Shown: positions 1 through 8,858, counted from the first letter of the stretch. The stretch: DNA of 64,000 nucleotides from Candidatus Gastranaerophilales bacterium (GCA_944326555.1 CALVEK010000007.1:24330-88329); one strand, 5' to 3'. Program-made: numbers and translations. Notes: generated by a model not told the origin, from the letters alone.

Positions 1-4
1 ACTT

Positions 5-562
5 TTGGAGAACAGTAAAAGTACAAAAATGCAATTGAAATACGATGACTATTCGACAGAAATCAGAATTGCACCCAATCCTGCAATAATGATTGATTAT
101 GAAATTGATGAAGAAGGAGCAAATAAAGCTATGGGCAATGATATCTACAATATGTGGGACACCATTCAAGTCGAAATCGGTGCTGAATTTGAAAAAGTAA
201 AATTAACCCTAGGAGAACTCAAACAAATCTCGGAAGGACTTGTCGTCGATATTGGCTCCGTATACGACAATAAAATAGATTTAAAAGTTGAAGACAAAAT
301 TGTTGCCTCCGGCGAATTGGTCATTATAAATGATAGGTACGGAGTTAGAATAAATCAAATTTTCACAGAAGAAAAAGACCAAGCATCAGAAGATGCACAA
401 TATTCTCAAGCAATATCAGACGAAGAAATAGAACAAGCTCTTGATGCAGAAGCTCCGGAACAATACGAAGAAGCAAGTGAAAATAACACAAATGAAGATA
501 CGGAAATAAACGAAGAAGACTTTGATTACAGCGACTTTGATGTTGATGAAGAAGATATATAA
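5..562 (+). CDS. fliN: FliN-like flagellar switch protein (SpoA domain), probably 5'-truncated by the window edge
   Basis: Residues about 50-120 form a SpoA (surface presentation of antigens) domain like the C-terminal domain of FliN, the C-ring switch component that binds phosphorylated CheY and export cargo. The pattern of a hydrophobic strand, LTLGEL, GLVVDIG, KIVASGELVIINDRYGVRI is typical. A strongly acidic tail (121-185) follows and is unusual for FliN. The frame stays open to base 2, so the true start may lie outside the window; the TTG at 5 has no visible SD, and an in-frame ATG lies at 29. It sits 11 bp before fliO, the usual place for fliN. A second, more canonical FliN is encoded at 54514, so this copy may be a specialised paralogue. 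Confidence 0.8.
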   Translation: MENSKSTKMQLKYDDYSTEIRIAPNPAIMIDYEIDEEGANKAMGNDIYNMWDTIQVEIGAEFEKVKLTLGELKQISEGLVVDIGSVYDNKIDLKVEDKIVASGELVIINDRYGVRINQIFTEEKDQASEDAQYSQAISDEEIEQALDAEAPEQYEEASENNTNEDTEINEEDFDYSDFDVDEEDI

Positions 563-573
563 AAGGTAAAAAA

Positions 574-1026
574 ATGGGAATGTATTTAATAAATTTTTTA
601 GTTTACTCAATGGCAATGGTTGGTCTGTTATTTGTATGCCTTATGGTTTACAAAAAGACCATGCTTAACAACAGATGCGCAAAAAATGCAGAAGAACTAA
701 GCATAGAAAATGCACTGAACCTTTCACAAAGAAAAACTCTTTACGTAATAAAAGCAGGAAACGAAAAATTTCTTATAGCTGCCGATACAGAAAGAACATC
801 TTTTCTTGCAAAATTAAACGATAACAACATTACGGTAACACCATTGCAACAAACAGATTTTTTACAAACCCAAAACATAAACAATCAAATAACACAAAAA
901 ACAAAACAACAACCAGTAGACTACTCAGAGGTAATGTCTGCAATAAGAAATTCAAAGAGAAAACAACCGGTTATGAAAGAAATGATAAAAAAACTTTCCG
1001 AACCGATTCTAAAAGAAGATAACTAA
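574..1026 (+). CDS. fliO: FliO-like flagellar export-gate assembly protein
   Basis: A 150-aa protein with one N-terminal membrane segment (about residues 4-25) and a cytoplasmic tail containing TLYVIKAGNEKFLIAADTER, the short beta-rich motif typical of FliO. FliO is a poorly conserved membrane protein that helps FliP assemble into the export gate. Identity rests on this motif, the topology and the position between a fliN-like gene and fliP. The C-terminal half is basic and low-complexity. An SD-like AAAGG precedes the ATG by about 6 nt. Confidence 0.8.
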   Translation: MGMYLINFLVYSMAMVGLLFVCLMVYKKTMLNNRCAKNAEELSIENALNLSQRKTLYVIKAGNEKFLIAADTERTSFLAKLNDNNITVTPLQQTDFLQTQNINNQITQKTKQQPVDYSEVMSAIRNSKRKQPVMKEMIKKLSEPILKEDN

Positions 1027-1053
1027 CTAAAAAAATAAAAAAGGAAAAATAAA

Positions 1054-1695
1054 ATGGAAAGCGTATTGAAGGATTTAAATCCTGTTTTGCAAATGTTGCT
1101 GGTAATGACAGTATTCTCGATGCTGCCGTTTTTCTTTACCTGTATGACTTGTTTTTTGAGATACGCAATCGTATTTTCAATGCTAAAACAAGCACTTGGT
1201 ACTCAACAAGTTCCACCGGCAATAGTTCTTTTGGGACTTTCTATGATACTTACCATATACACTATGAACCCCGTATTTTCAAAAATGTGGGAAATGGGTT
1301 CTGTTCCGTATCAAAAAAACGGGGACATAGTTATGGCAATGACAGAAGGTTCAAAACCGCTAAAAGAATTCATGATGAAACAAACAAGACAACAGGATAT
1401 GACGTTCTTTATACAACTATCAGGAGCGCCAAAACCAAAATCGCCTGAAGACATAACACTTTGGCAGGTAGCTCCGGCATACATACTCAGTGAACTAAAA
1501 ACTGCATTTGAAATAGGTTTTGTAATTTACGTACCTTTCATAGTTCTGGATCTAGTTGTCGCCAACGTTCTTTTAGCACTTGGTATGTTTATGTTATCGC
1601 CAACGATTATATCCTTGCCATTTAAGCTACTGATATTTATTGCTGTAGACGGCTGGAGCATGATTGTTCACGGATTAGTTACAAGTTTCAATTAG
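1054..1695 (+). CDS. fliP: Flagellar type III export gate protein FliP
   Basis: FliP forms, with FliQ and FliR, the export gate through which flagellar subunits cross the inner membrane. The protein has four hydrophobic segments and the family signatures TCFLRYAIVFSMLKQALGTQQVPP and an FEIGFVIYVPFIVLDLVVANVLL-type C-terminal region. At 213 aa it is shorter than enterobacterial FliP because it lacks a cleavable signal peptide, as in other lineages. AAGGAAA precedes the ATG. Operon: 27 bp after fliO and 19 bp before fliQ. Confidence 0.96.
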   Translation: MESVLKDLNPVLQMLLVMTVFSMLPFFFTCMTCFLRYAIVFSMLKQALGTQQVPPAIVLLGLSMILTIYTMNPVFSKMWEMGSVPYQKNGDIVMAMTEGSKPLKEFMMKQTRQQDMTFFIQLSGAPKPKSPEDITLWQVAPAYILSELKTAFEIGFVIYVPFIVLDLVVANVLLALGMFMLSPTIISLPFKLLIFIAVDGWSMIVHGLVTSFN

Positions 1696-1714
1696 CTTAT
1701 TAAAAAGGAAAGAT

Positions 1715-2209
1715 ATGGAAATACTTCTTGAATATATGGGCAAAGGCCTAATCACAATGCTAATGATATCAATGCCATGTGTACTTGTTGCAGCGGGCGT
1801 TGGTCTTGTTGTCGGTATTTTACAGGCTGTAACTCAAGTACAAGAACAAACAATTGCAGCTGCTCCAAAGATTCTTGCAGTATTTTTGGTTTTGATGATT
1901 ATGGGGGTCGGGTATATAAAACTTCTGACAAACCTTCTTCTTGAAGGTTATGCAATGGCATTTAACCAGATTCCCGCATCTGAAAGTTATGTTTTAGCTT
2001 CAAATTATCACAAATATACAAGGCCGTTTAACGACGAATTTAAAAATAACGGCGGCAGATTTGACAAGCAAGAAATCGGAGACATAATGAGAAACCCCGG
2101 AAAAATTCCTTTCATCGATTACAATTCAAAAACAAAACATTATCCGTCTGACAGAATGCCAAATCCAACCCCAAATCTTATTGAAAGAAATGCAATCATG
2201 ACAAGATAA
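1715..2209 (+). CDS. fliQ: Flagellar export gate protein FliQ with a C-terminal extension
   Basis: Residues 1-88 are a standard FliQ: two transmembrane helices with GLVVGILQAVTQVQEQTIAAAPKI between them. FliQ wraps the FliP-FliR gate. FliQ is usually about 90 residues; here about 75 polar, Asn/Pro-rich residues follow in the same frame without a stop, so the protein is 164 aa. The tail (about 89-164) has no membrane segment and should lie in the cytoplasm or periplasm depending on topology. AAAGGAAAG lies upstream of the ATG. Confidence 0.93.
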   Translation: MEILLEYMGKGLITMLMISMPCVLVAAGVGLVVGILQAVTQVQEQTIAAAPKILAVFLVLMIMGVGYIKLLTNLLLEGYAMAFNQIPASESYVLASNYHKYTRPFNDEFKNNGGRFDKQEIGDIMRNPGKIPFIDYNSKTKHYPSDRMPNPTPNLIERNAIMTR

Positions 2210-2226
2210 AAAGCTGAGGTGAATAT

Positions 2227-2583
2227 ATGAAAAAATTATTGCTAACACTAATCACTTTACTGTTTATCCCGACAATGACTTTAGCATTGGATGACAACAC
2301 TGTAATAAACTTAAAAACAGGTAATGCTTATATTTTGGAATTAAATGCAAGACCCCTCAATCTTCAAAACAGTAATCCCAAAATTGTTCTGGCAGAAGCA
2401 ATGACCGATATAGACAGCGTAAACTCCTCACTCGTTTTCACAACATATCAAGAAGGAATAGCATACATAACTTTCAAACTCAAAAACAAACAAAAAACTA
2501 TAAAACTTCTAATTGACAACAAAGCGGAAGAAGACAAGAACTTGCTAATTATAGACAAAGTAGAAGACCAAAAAGCACAATGA
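2227..2583 (+). CDS. Exported protein resembling the secretin/pilus N-terminal domain
   Basis: 118 aa with a clear Sec signal peptide (residues 1-20, ending TMTLA-L). The rest, about 75 residues, matches by eye the small beta-domain found at the N-terminus of type II/III and CpaC/RcpA-type secretins (Pfam T2SS-T3SS_pil_N): a GNAYILEL start, NPKIVLAEA in the middle, then a strand pair and EGIAYITFKL ending in IKLLID. No secretin channel domain follows. It lies between fliQ and fliR and overlaps fliR by 4 bp (ATGA), so it is translationally coupled to the export gate. It may be a periplasmic flagellar accessory protein; the function is unknown. Confidence 0.65.
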   Translation: MKKLLLTLITLLFIPTMTLALDDNTVINLKTGNAYILELNARPLNLQNSNPKIVLAEAMTDIDSVNSSLVFTTYQEGIAYITFKLKNKQKTIKLLIDNKAEEDKNLLIIDKVEDQKAQ

Positions 2584-3362
2584 TAGATACCCTTTTAGAA
2601 ACATTTCCAAAATATTTTCCGGAAATCAACGCAGCACTTGGCGGTGGGATATTTATCTTTGCAAGAATAATGGGATTTGTCAGATTCGCTCCCGTGTTGA
2701 ACAGAAAAGAAATACCGGGATTTGTCAAACTTTCATTTGCGCTGATTTTGACTGTTATACTAATGATGACTATAGAAACAGGCCCTATACCTAAAGGTTC
2801 CTCTTTTATACTGGGTTTAATTTTAAATATCGTAGGGGGCATGATGATAGGTTTTATTGCCAACTGCATAGTACAGGCAATAAGTGCTGCAGGTGATATG
2901 ATAAACATGCAAATGGGGCTTTCTTCTGCCATGGTACTCGACCCGACAGCCGGCTCTCAGGTTTCAATCCTCGGAAGTTTTTTCGGACTTCTTGCGGTAA
3001 TTTTATTTATTCATATCGGAGGAATGTACTGGCTTATAAATGCACTGGACAGAAGTTTTGAAGTATTTCCGATGTATGCATCTGCCATTCCGTTAGACAA
3101 ATTAATAAATAAAGATTATCTGATAACGCTTACCTCAAATGTTCTTTATGTTGGGCTGCAAATAGCATCGCCTGTATTATTAGCTACTCTCGGGCAAGAC
3201 TTAATCCTGGGTATAATTTCAAAAACAGCACCACAGGTAAACGTTTTTCAACTCAGCTTCCTTTTCAAACCGGTTTTAGGAGCAGCCATACTGTTGTGGA
3301 TTATGCCGATTATTGTCAATGTTATAAATGACTACTTTATTTCATTTGCAAAAATATTCTAG
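2580..3362 (+). CDS. fliR: Flagellar export gate protein FliR
   Basis: A 260-aa polytopic membrane protein with the FliR features ARIMGFVRFAPVLNRKEIPGFVKLSFALILT near the N-terminus, GDMINMQMGLSSAMVLDP in the middle and a hydrophobic C-terminus. FliR combines with FliP and FliQ as the export gate. The ATG overlaps the stop of the preceding exported-protein gene (ATGA). It is the last gene of the operon. The convergent HNH gene ends at the next base, so there is no intergenic terminator. Confidence 0.95.
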   Translation: MIDTLLETFPKYFPEINAALGGGIFIFARIMGFVRFAPVLNRKEIPGFVKLSFALILTVILMMTIETGPIPKGSSFILGLILNIVGGMMIGFIANCIVQAISAAGDMINMQMGLSSAMVLDPTAGSQVSILGSFFGLLAVILFIHIGGMYWLINALDRSFEVFPMYASAIPLDKLINKDYLITLTSNVLYVGLQIASPVLLATLGQDLILGIISKTAPQVNVFQLSFLFKPVLGAAILLWIMPIIVNVINDYFISFAKIF

Positions 3363-3875
3363 CTAAGAAGCCCACTGTCTCCAGTATAATTGTTCATAAT
3401 CCGAATACTTCTTCATTTCATACTCAAAATAAGTTTCAGGACGAAACGGTCTGCGCAATAGTTTCATGCCTGCTTCTTTGGGCGTTCTGTCAGCCTTATA
3501 CTGATTACATTCCTTACAACATGTAACTATGTTCTCCCATATATCAGGACCCAAACGTGATTTTGGAAAAACATGATCCAATGTAAGTTCAGAAGCAGGA
3601 AATTTTCTTCCGCAATACTGACAGGTATAGTCATCTCTGACAAAAACATTTTCACGATTATAAGGAAATGGCAGTTCCTTGTACGGAACTGCCACATCAT
3701 AATTTAACTTTATAACTCTTGGTATAGATGTATTATCTATATTAATATAATCTTCTATATCCTTTATACGTTTGTCGCACTCAGCCTTGCCTTTTAATAA
3801 TAGAACTACCGCCCTTTTCCAAGAGCAGATTCTTATCGGCTCGTTTTCTGAATTAAGCAACAACACTCGATTCAT
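3363..3875 (-). CDS. HNH endonuclease family protein
   Basis: A 170-aa HNH nuclease-fold protein. A CxxC pair (CQYCG), the HNH core LDHVFPKSRLG followed by NIVTCCKECNQYKADR, and a second CxxC form the usual beta-beta-alpha metal site with a structural zinc. Small HNH proteins of this kind are common as stand-alone genes in Cyanobacteria and relatives; their substrate is unknown. The ATG at 3875 is chosen because GGAAAG lies about 8 nt upstream and the N-terminus MNRVLLLNSENEP begins the conserved part. The longer frame to 4022 is low-complexity. An extended -10 (TGGTATACT, minus strand) lies about 40 nt upstream. Confidence 0.88.
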   Translation of the reverse strand: MNRVLLLNSENEPIRICSWKRAVVLLLKGKAECDKRIKDIEDYINIDNTSIPRVIKLNYDVAVPYKELPFPYNRENVFVRDDYTCQYCGRKFPASELTLDHVFPKSRLGPDIWENIVTCCKECNQYKADRTPKEAGMKLLRRPFRPETYFEYEMKKYSDYEQLYWRQWAS

Positions 3876-3998
3876 TTCTATATCTTTCCGGCAATAGCTT
3901 GTGTTACATTTGTAGTATACCATATTTTTATAAAAAAAATAAGTGTAAAAATCGTATTTGTAAACAAACATTAAGTTCTGTTTAAATAGCCATAATGC

Positions 3999-4027
3999 TT
4001 GATTTAAAAGGAATAAGAGCATAAAAT
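3999..4027 (+). promoter_or_regulatory. Sigma-70-type promoter of the ABC permease gene, probably leaderless
   Basis: TTGATT (3999-4004), 17-bp spacer, TAAAAT (4022-4027). The -10 box ends 6 bp before the ATG at 4034, so transcription should start at or next to the start codon; no SD is present there. Confidence 0.6.
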
Positions 4028-4033
4028 TAGTTT

Positions 4034-4858
4034 ATGAAAAAATTTTTGATAACAACAGGTTATATTATTCTTATACTTGGTGCAATCTCAATGTTAGCAC
4101 CTTTTATCTGGATGATAGCAGTATCTTTTATGACAGATAATCAGATTTTTTCTTTTCCTCCGTCAGTGATACCCAACCCTCTTATCTTTGATAATTATAG
4201 TAGCGTATTTAGCAAACTTCCTATAACAAGATTTTTCTTTAACAGCTTATTTGTTGCTTTATTAACAACTGTATTCCAAGTAATATTTTCTGCTATGGCA
4301 GGTTATGCCTTTGCCAGAAGTGATTTTAAGCATAAAGATTCAATATTTTTTATCTTTCTTCTGACAATGATGATTCCACCACAGGTAAACATTATCCCTT
4401 TGTTCTTTGTAATGAGAGAACTTCACTGGGTTGACACCTTTCAGGCACTTATTATCCCCGGTATTTTTGGAGGATTGGGTGTATTTTTAATGAGACAATG
4501 GTTCAAAGGTCTTTCTAAAGAAATAGAAGAAGCCGCAAAAATTGACGGGTGCAATACATTTGAAATTTTCTATAAAATTGCAATACCTCTCGCCATTCCT
4601 GCAATAGCAACGCTGTCGATATTCACATTTATTACAACTTGGAACAGTTTTATGTGGCCTTTGATTGTTACAAACTCTACAGATATTACAACACTACCTG
4701 TTGCAATATCACAATTCAAGGGCAGTTTTAGAGAAATCATAGCTTGGGGAGATTTGATGGCTTGCTCTGTTATACTTTCACTACCGGTAATTTTAATATT
4801 TTTAGCAGGCAAAAAATACTTTATTAATGACATACTTGCAGGGAGTCTAAAAGAATAA
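4034..4858 (+). CDS. Carbohydrate ABC transporter permease, MalG/UgpE type
   Basis: 274 aa, six predicted membrane helices of the binding-protein-dependent transporter permease fold. The EAA loop, which contacts the ATPase, is EEAAKIDGCNTFEIFYKIAIPLAIP (about residues 156-180), and the start FIWMIAVSFMT is typical of the CUT1 MalG-like class that imports oligosaccharides or glycerol phosphate. The partner permease, binding protein and ATPase are not adjacent, so the substrate cannot be named. There is no SD; the promoter -10 box ends 6 bp before the ATG. Confidence 0.9.
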   Translation: MKKFLITTGYIILILGAISMLAPFIWMIAVSFMTDNQIFSFPPSVIPNPLIFDNYSSVFSKLPITRFFFNSLFVALLTTVFQVIFSAMAGYAFARSDFKHKDSIFFIFLLTMMIPPQVNIIPLFFVMRELHWVDTFQALIIPGIFGGLGVFLMRQWFKGLSKEIEEAAKIDGCNTFEIFYKIAIPLAIPAIATLSIFTFITTWNSFMWPLIVTNSTDITTLPVAISQFKGSFREIIAWGDLMACSVILSLPVILIFLAGKKYFINDILAGSLKE

Positions 4859-4986
4859 TATAATATTTTTTTAAAGAATCATCCATGTGGGCAATTATTA
4901 TTTAAGTACAATCGATTTACTATATATTTCCAAGCCATTAAAGCAATCAGATTAAATTTATTCAACTAATAGGAACTCGGACTGGA

Positions 4987-6435
4987 ATGACAAAAGGAAA
5001 AATATTAATAGTTGATGACTGTTCAATGAATATTGAACTTTTGCAAGAAACACTTGCTCCTTTTGAGTACGAAATTTTAACCTATACAAATCCGTTTGAA
5101 GCACTAGAAAAAGAAAGACATTCTCACATTGATATTGCTCTCATAGATATAATAATGCCAGGGCTGGACGGATTCAGATTTGCCGAAGAATTTGTCAAAA
5201 GCCACAAAAACACACCTATTGTATACGTAAGTGCTCACGGAGAAAATGAAAATAAAATCAAAGGATATAACTCAGGCTCATTTGTATACATAGAAAAACC
5301 TTTTGATGTAAAAACAGTAAGAGCTCAAATACAAAGTATTTTGAAATTAAAAGAAGTTCAAGACGAACTTTTAAATGAAAAAGAAAAACTTGATAACATT
5401 TTTGAGTTTTCAAGCAATGAAATAATTTTGACAGATATTAATTTTAATATTATCTCTCAAAACAATAAAATACTTAAACAGAATAAGAATTATGTATCTG
5501 ACAATTTCTTAAATATATTGTATACTATGAGACAAGATGAAGCATTAAAAGAGCTTAAAAACTTTGTAAAATTAAAGAACCGACATACGCAATTCCGTTT
5601 TATTCCGGAAGAAAATATTTATACAAAAGCAACTGTTTCTAAAATATACTCCAATAACAATCATACAGGTTATCTTATAATTCTCGATGATATTACGGAA
5701 GAAATAGAAAAGCAGAACATGCGAGAATATTTCATAGAAATGCTAACGCACGACTTAAAAACTCCCGTAAGAGCAGAAAAGAGAGCTTTAGAATTGCTTT
5801 TGGAAGATAGTTTTGGTGAATTAAAAGAAGAACAAAGAGAAATAATACAAGAAATATTAAATTCATCAGATTACATGCTAAGAATGACAGACAATATACT
5901 AACAAGATATAAAATCGATAACGGCGAACTAAAAATTACAAAATCCAACAATTCGATAAAAAAAACATTAGAGTTTTGTATAGAAAATCTTAAGCACCAA
6001 ATAGAGGCAAAAAATCAAACACTCATAATAAACTCTTTGCTCAAAGATGAAGATAGTATATTTGAATATGATGATATAGCAATGAGAAGAATATTGTTAA
6101 ACATAATTTCCAATGCATCAGAATATTCTCCAACTGGCTCCAAAATTTCAATTTCTGTTGAAAAAAAGCTAAACAATATCGAAGTATCAATACAAGATGA
6201 AGGTTCCGGAATACCTGAGGAAGAAATCGCTAACATATATGCAAAAAAAATACAAGGAACAAAAAGATTCAGGAAAGTAGGTTCGGGACTCGGATTGTTT
6301 ATAACAAGAAAATTAATAGAAGCACACGACGGGACAATAGAAATTACTACAAAACAAATAAATAACAAAGGAACAAATTTCACAATATTTTTACCTGTTA
6401 AAAAATCTGAGAAAAGAACACTTGTACAAATTTAA
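4987..6435 (+). CDS. Response-regulator/histidine-kinase hybrid (REC-PAS-HisKA-HATPase)
   Basis: 482 aa, no membrane segment. Residues 1-120 are a receiver domain (acidic pair D10-D11, phosphoacceptor D54 in LIDIIMPGLDG, Lys in YIEKPFD). A coiled linker and a PAS-like region (about 140-235) follow, then HisKA with MLTHDLKTPVRAEKR and a HATPase domain with N box (NIISNASEYS), G1 (DEGSGIP) and G2 (GSGLGLFI). The protein should receive a phosphate on the receiver and signal onward through its own kinase. Receiver-first order is common in Cyanobacteria. No cognate regulator is adjacent, so its target is unknown. The start has only a weak SD. Confidence 0.93.
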   Translation: MTKGKILIVDDCSMNIELLQETLAPFEYEILTYTNPFEALEKERHSHIDIALIDIIMPGLDGFRFAEEFVKSHKNTPIVYVSAHGENENKIKGYNSGSFVYIEKPFDVKTVRAQIQSILKLKEVQDELLNEKEKLDNIFEFSSNEIILTDINFNIISQNNKILKQNKNYVSDNFLNILYTMRQDEALKELKNFVKLKNRHTQFRFIPEENIYTKATVSKIYSNNNHTGYLIILDDITEEIEKQNMREYFIEMLTHDLKTPVRAEKRALELLLEDSFGELKEEQREIIQEILNSSDYMLRMTDNILTRYKIDNGELKITKSNNSIKKTLEFCIENLKHQIEAKNQTLIINSLLKDEDSIFEYDDIAMRRILLNIISNASEYSPTGSKISISVEKKLNNIEVSIQDEGSGIPEEEIANIYAKKIQGTKRFRKVGSGLGLFITRKLIEAHDGTIEITTKQINNKGTNFTIFLPVKKSEKRTLVQI

Positions 6436-6480
6436 CAAGCTGTGAAAATCCCACATTTTAAACAACAAATTTGTGATAAT

Positions 6481-6630
6481 TCACTTTATTTTTACTGGTT
6501 CTGAGTAATACACATAATTTTTAATTACACGGTCAGAATATCTAAAAAATCTGGGTCTTAAACAGCCGCAATTATAGAATCTTTCATATTTTCTTCTTTT
6601 GTCAGGTTCAAAAACTACTATATCCTGCAT
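6481..6630 (-). CDS. Small hypothetical basic protein (49 aa)
   Basis: A 49-codon frame in an otherwise empty 347-bp gap between two plus-strand genes. It begins with ATG at 6630, preceded by GAGAGTG about 5 nt upstream, and ends with TGA at 6481. The product is rich in Tyr, Arg and Lys with a CGC motif (residues 21-23); no signal peptide or membrane segment. I do not recognise the family. Codon use (AAA, AGA, TAT, GAA) matches the genome. The remaining 6631-6782 looks like upstream sequence of the next gene. Confidence 0.45.
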   Translation of the reverse strand: MQDIVVFEPDKRRKYERFYNCGCLRPRFFRYSDRVIKNYVYYSEPVKIK

Positions 6631-6782
6631 ATTTCACTCTCATCTCTTACTGAAAACAACTGTTTTTTAATGTCGCAATACATAAAATATGCTATACATA
6701 TTGATAAAAAGCCTTGCTCTTTAAGAGAATTTTAAGGATACTTATAAAAGGGTTTAAAATTTAATTTCGGGTAAGTATATAG

Positions 6783-8858
6783 ATGTTAGACTGGAAGAAA
6801 AAACTTAAATTTGCAGCAATTACAGCCGCATTTGCAGTGTTAATTTTAATAGTTTTATCAAACGTCGTAAAAATGACACAAGTCTCTGAAAAAGACATAA
6901 AAACTTATAAACAAGGATTGTATTATGCAAAAACAAAAGACTTTGAAAATGCGTATTTCAATTTTTCAAACGTCTCAAAAAACTCAGCAATATATGAAAT
7001 TGCTCTATTAAGGCAGGGCCTTTGTGCGGATGAGCTCAATGACTACGAAACTGCATCAAAAAAATACAGACTTTTTATAGAAAGATACCCTGAATCCATT
7101 TTTATAAAAAAAGCATATTACTCATTAGCCCAAAATTATTTTAGAGCCAAAGATTATAATAAAGCCGAAAAAACATTTAATTACATAAAAAAGAATTTTA
7201 AAGAAGATGATTACAAAACAGCAGCCAACTACTACCTTGGGGTGATTTTTAAAGAAAAAGCACTGGAAAAATTAAATAATGCAAAAGATGAACAAGAAAA
7301 AACTTTACTTTTATCAGACAAAGAAGTATTAGAAAACAAACAAAAAGCTAAAAAGTATTTTATGGAATACTTGCAATATGCCCCCCAAGGCAGGCTCTCT
7401 TTAAACAGCATAAGTGAAGCAATATCTCTTCAAATTCCATTTTCACAAAGAGATTACTACCTAATCGGCAAATCTTATTTTAAAAACGGCTATACAAAAT
7501 CAGCTTATGACTATCTCAACAAATCTTATATGTCATCAAGCTGGGCTTATCTTGCGGAAATATACAGAAGACAAGGAAATTACAAGAAATACAAAGATAT
7601 TTTTGAAAACAACTACATAAAATACTCTAAAAATATAGATAATGATGATTTAATAACAATAATAGACAACTACGCATTATCTTACCCAAACGGTCAAAAG
7701 CAAGGGCTTTATAACGTGCTGACACTTGCTGAAAAGAGTAAAGCACAAGGACAAGACTACATACTATATAAATTGGCAAGACTTGAAAATAAAGACACCA
7801 GCCATAATCTGTACAACAGAATATACAAGGAGTTTCCTCAAGGGCAATATGCATCTGATGCACTGTCCAACCTGTTTTGGAATGCATACCAAAATGGTAA
7901 TTATACAGAAGCATTCAGACTAGGGACAATCCATGTAAGAGACTATCAAGGAACTATAGCTGCACCCAAAATTTTATTCTGGATGGGGAAAATTGCAGAA
8001 AGACAAGGCAATATAAATGAAGCAAAAGGATTTTTTGCCAGAATTTTAGAAAATTATCCCGATGACTACTATGCATACAGAGCAAGCAAACATATAAATT
8101 CCAGCCACAATAGAAGTTGGAGAACAAAATCTTCGCACAGATTACCGGAGAAAGAACAAGTCATAAATTTCCCAATCAAAATGGCAGGTATGAGTGATGA
8201 CAGTATAACATTAATTAACGCAATTACAAAACTCAATGATTATAGCCTGTTAGCAGAAGCCGACAAAGAAAACAAAGCTATTCAAAGTTGGATAAACTAT
8301 AAAGACGGGAAGTTTGCAACAGCAGCCTTGCTTGCAAGAGATGCTATTTCTGAAACAACAGTAAGACCTGATTTCACTGATAATATATATAAACTGGCTT
8401 ATCAACTCCACTATCAGGAAACAATTAACGATTGTGCCAAAAGATATATTCTTGACCCATACTTAATAACAGCGTTAATTAGAGAAGAAAGTTACTTTAA
8501 CACAAAAGCACAAAGCTCAGCCGGTGCAACTGGGCTTATGCAGCTCATGCCTGCGACAGCATCTTATATAGCAAGTAAAAACAATATACGCTATCAAGGT
8601 CAAAAATCTCTTTTTAATCCTGATGTCAACATAGAACTTGGAAGCGCTTATCTTGATTATGCAAAAACAAAACTATACGAAAATGACCTGCTTGCAGTAG
8701 CATCTTATAATGGAGGTCCCAACGCTGTGAGAAGTTGGAAAAATAATATGAACTACAAAAATTTTGATGAATTTATAGAAAATATTCCATATCCTGAGAC
8801 AAGAGATTACATTAAAAAAGTATTCAGAAGCTACTGGGTTTACCTAAATGTTTATTAA
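6783..8858 (+). CDS. slt: Lytic murein transglycosylase with TPR repeats (Slt70-like)
   Basis: 691 aa. A membrane anchor (about 9-29) leads into a long tetratricopeptide region (about 45-450) with recurring Y-(x)-A/G-x-YYLG-type helical pairs. The C-terminal SLT domain (about 550-670) carries the catalytic Glu (about E569) in ALIREESYFNTKAQSSAGATGLMQLMPATA and the later ASYNGG motif. It should cleave the MurNAc-GlcNAc bond of peptidoglycan, producing 1,6-anhydroMurNAc products. The anmK and murQ genes at 55-57 kb encode the matching recycling steps. The ATG at 6783 has only a weak SD. Confidence 0.93.
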   Translation: MLDWKKKLKFAAITAAFAVLILIVLSNVVKMTQVSEKDIKTYKQGLYYAKTKDFENAYFNFSNVSKNSAIYEIALLRQGLCADELNDYETASKKYRLFIERYPESIFIKKAYYSLAQNYFRAKDYNKAEKTFNYIKKNFKEDDYKTAANYYLGVIFKEKALEKLNNAKDEQEKTLLLSDKEVLENKQKAKKYFMEYLQYAPQGRLSLNSISEAISLQIPFSQRDYYLIGKSYFKNGYTKSAYDYLNKSYMSSSWAYLAEIYRRQGNYKKYKDIFENNYIKYSKNIDNDDLITIIDNYALSYPNGQKQGLYNVLTLAEKSKAQGQDYILYKLARLENKDTSHNLYNRIYKEFPQGQYASDALSNLFWNAYQNGNYTEAFRLGTIHVRDYQGTIAAPKILFWMGKIAERQGNINEAKGFFARILENYPDDYYAYRASKHINSSHNRSWRTKSSHRLPEKEQVINFPIKMAGMSDDSITLINAITKLNDYSLLAEADKENKAIQSWINYKDGKFATAALLARDAISETTVRPDFTDNIYKLAYQLHYQETINDCAKRYILDPYLITALIREESYFNTKAQSSAGATGLMQLMPATASYIASKNNIRYQGQKSLFNPDVNIELGSAYLDYAKTKLYENDLLAVASYNGGPNAVRSWKNNMNYKNFDEFIENIPYPETRDYIKKVFRSYWVYLNVY

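Noticed and set aside
3876..4022. Upstream extension of the HNH gene
   Set aside because: Phe/Tyr-rich, unlike the family, covers the promoter region, and the ATG at 3875 has an SD.
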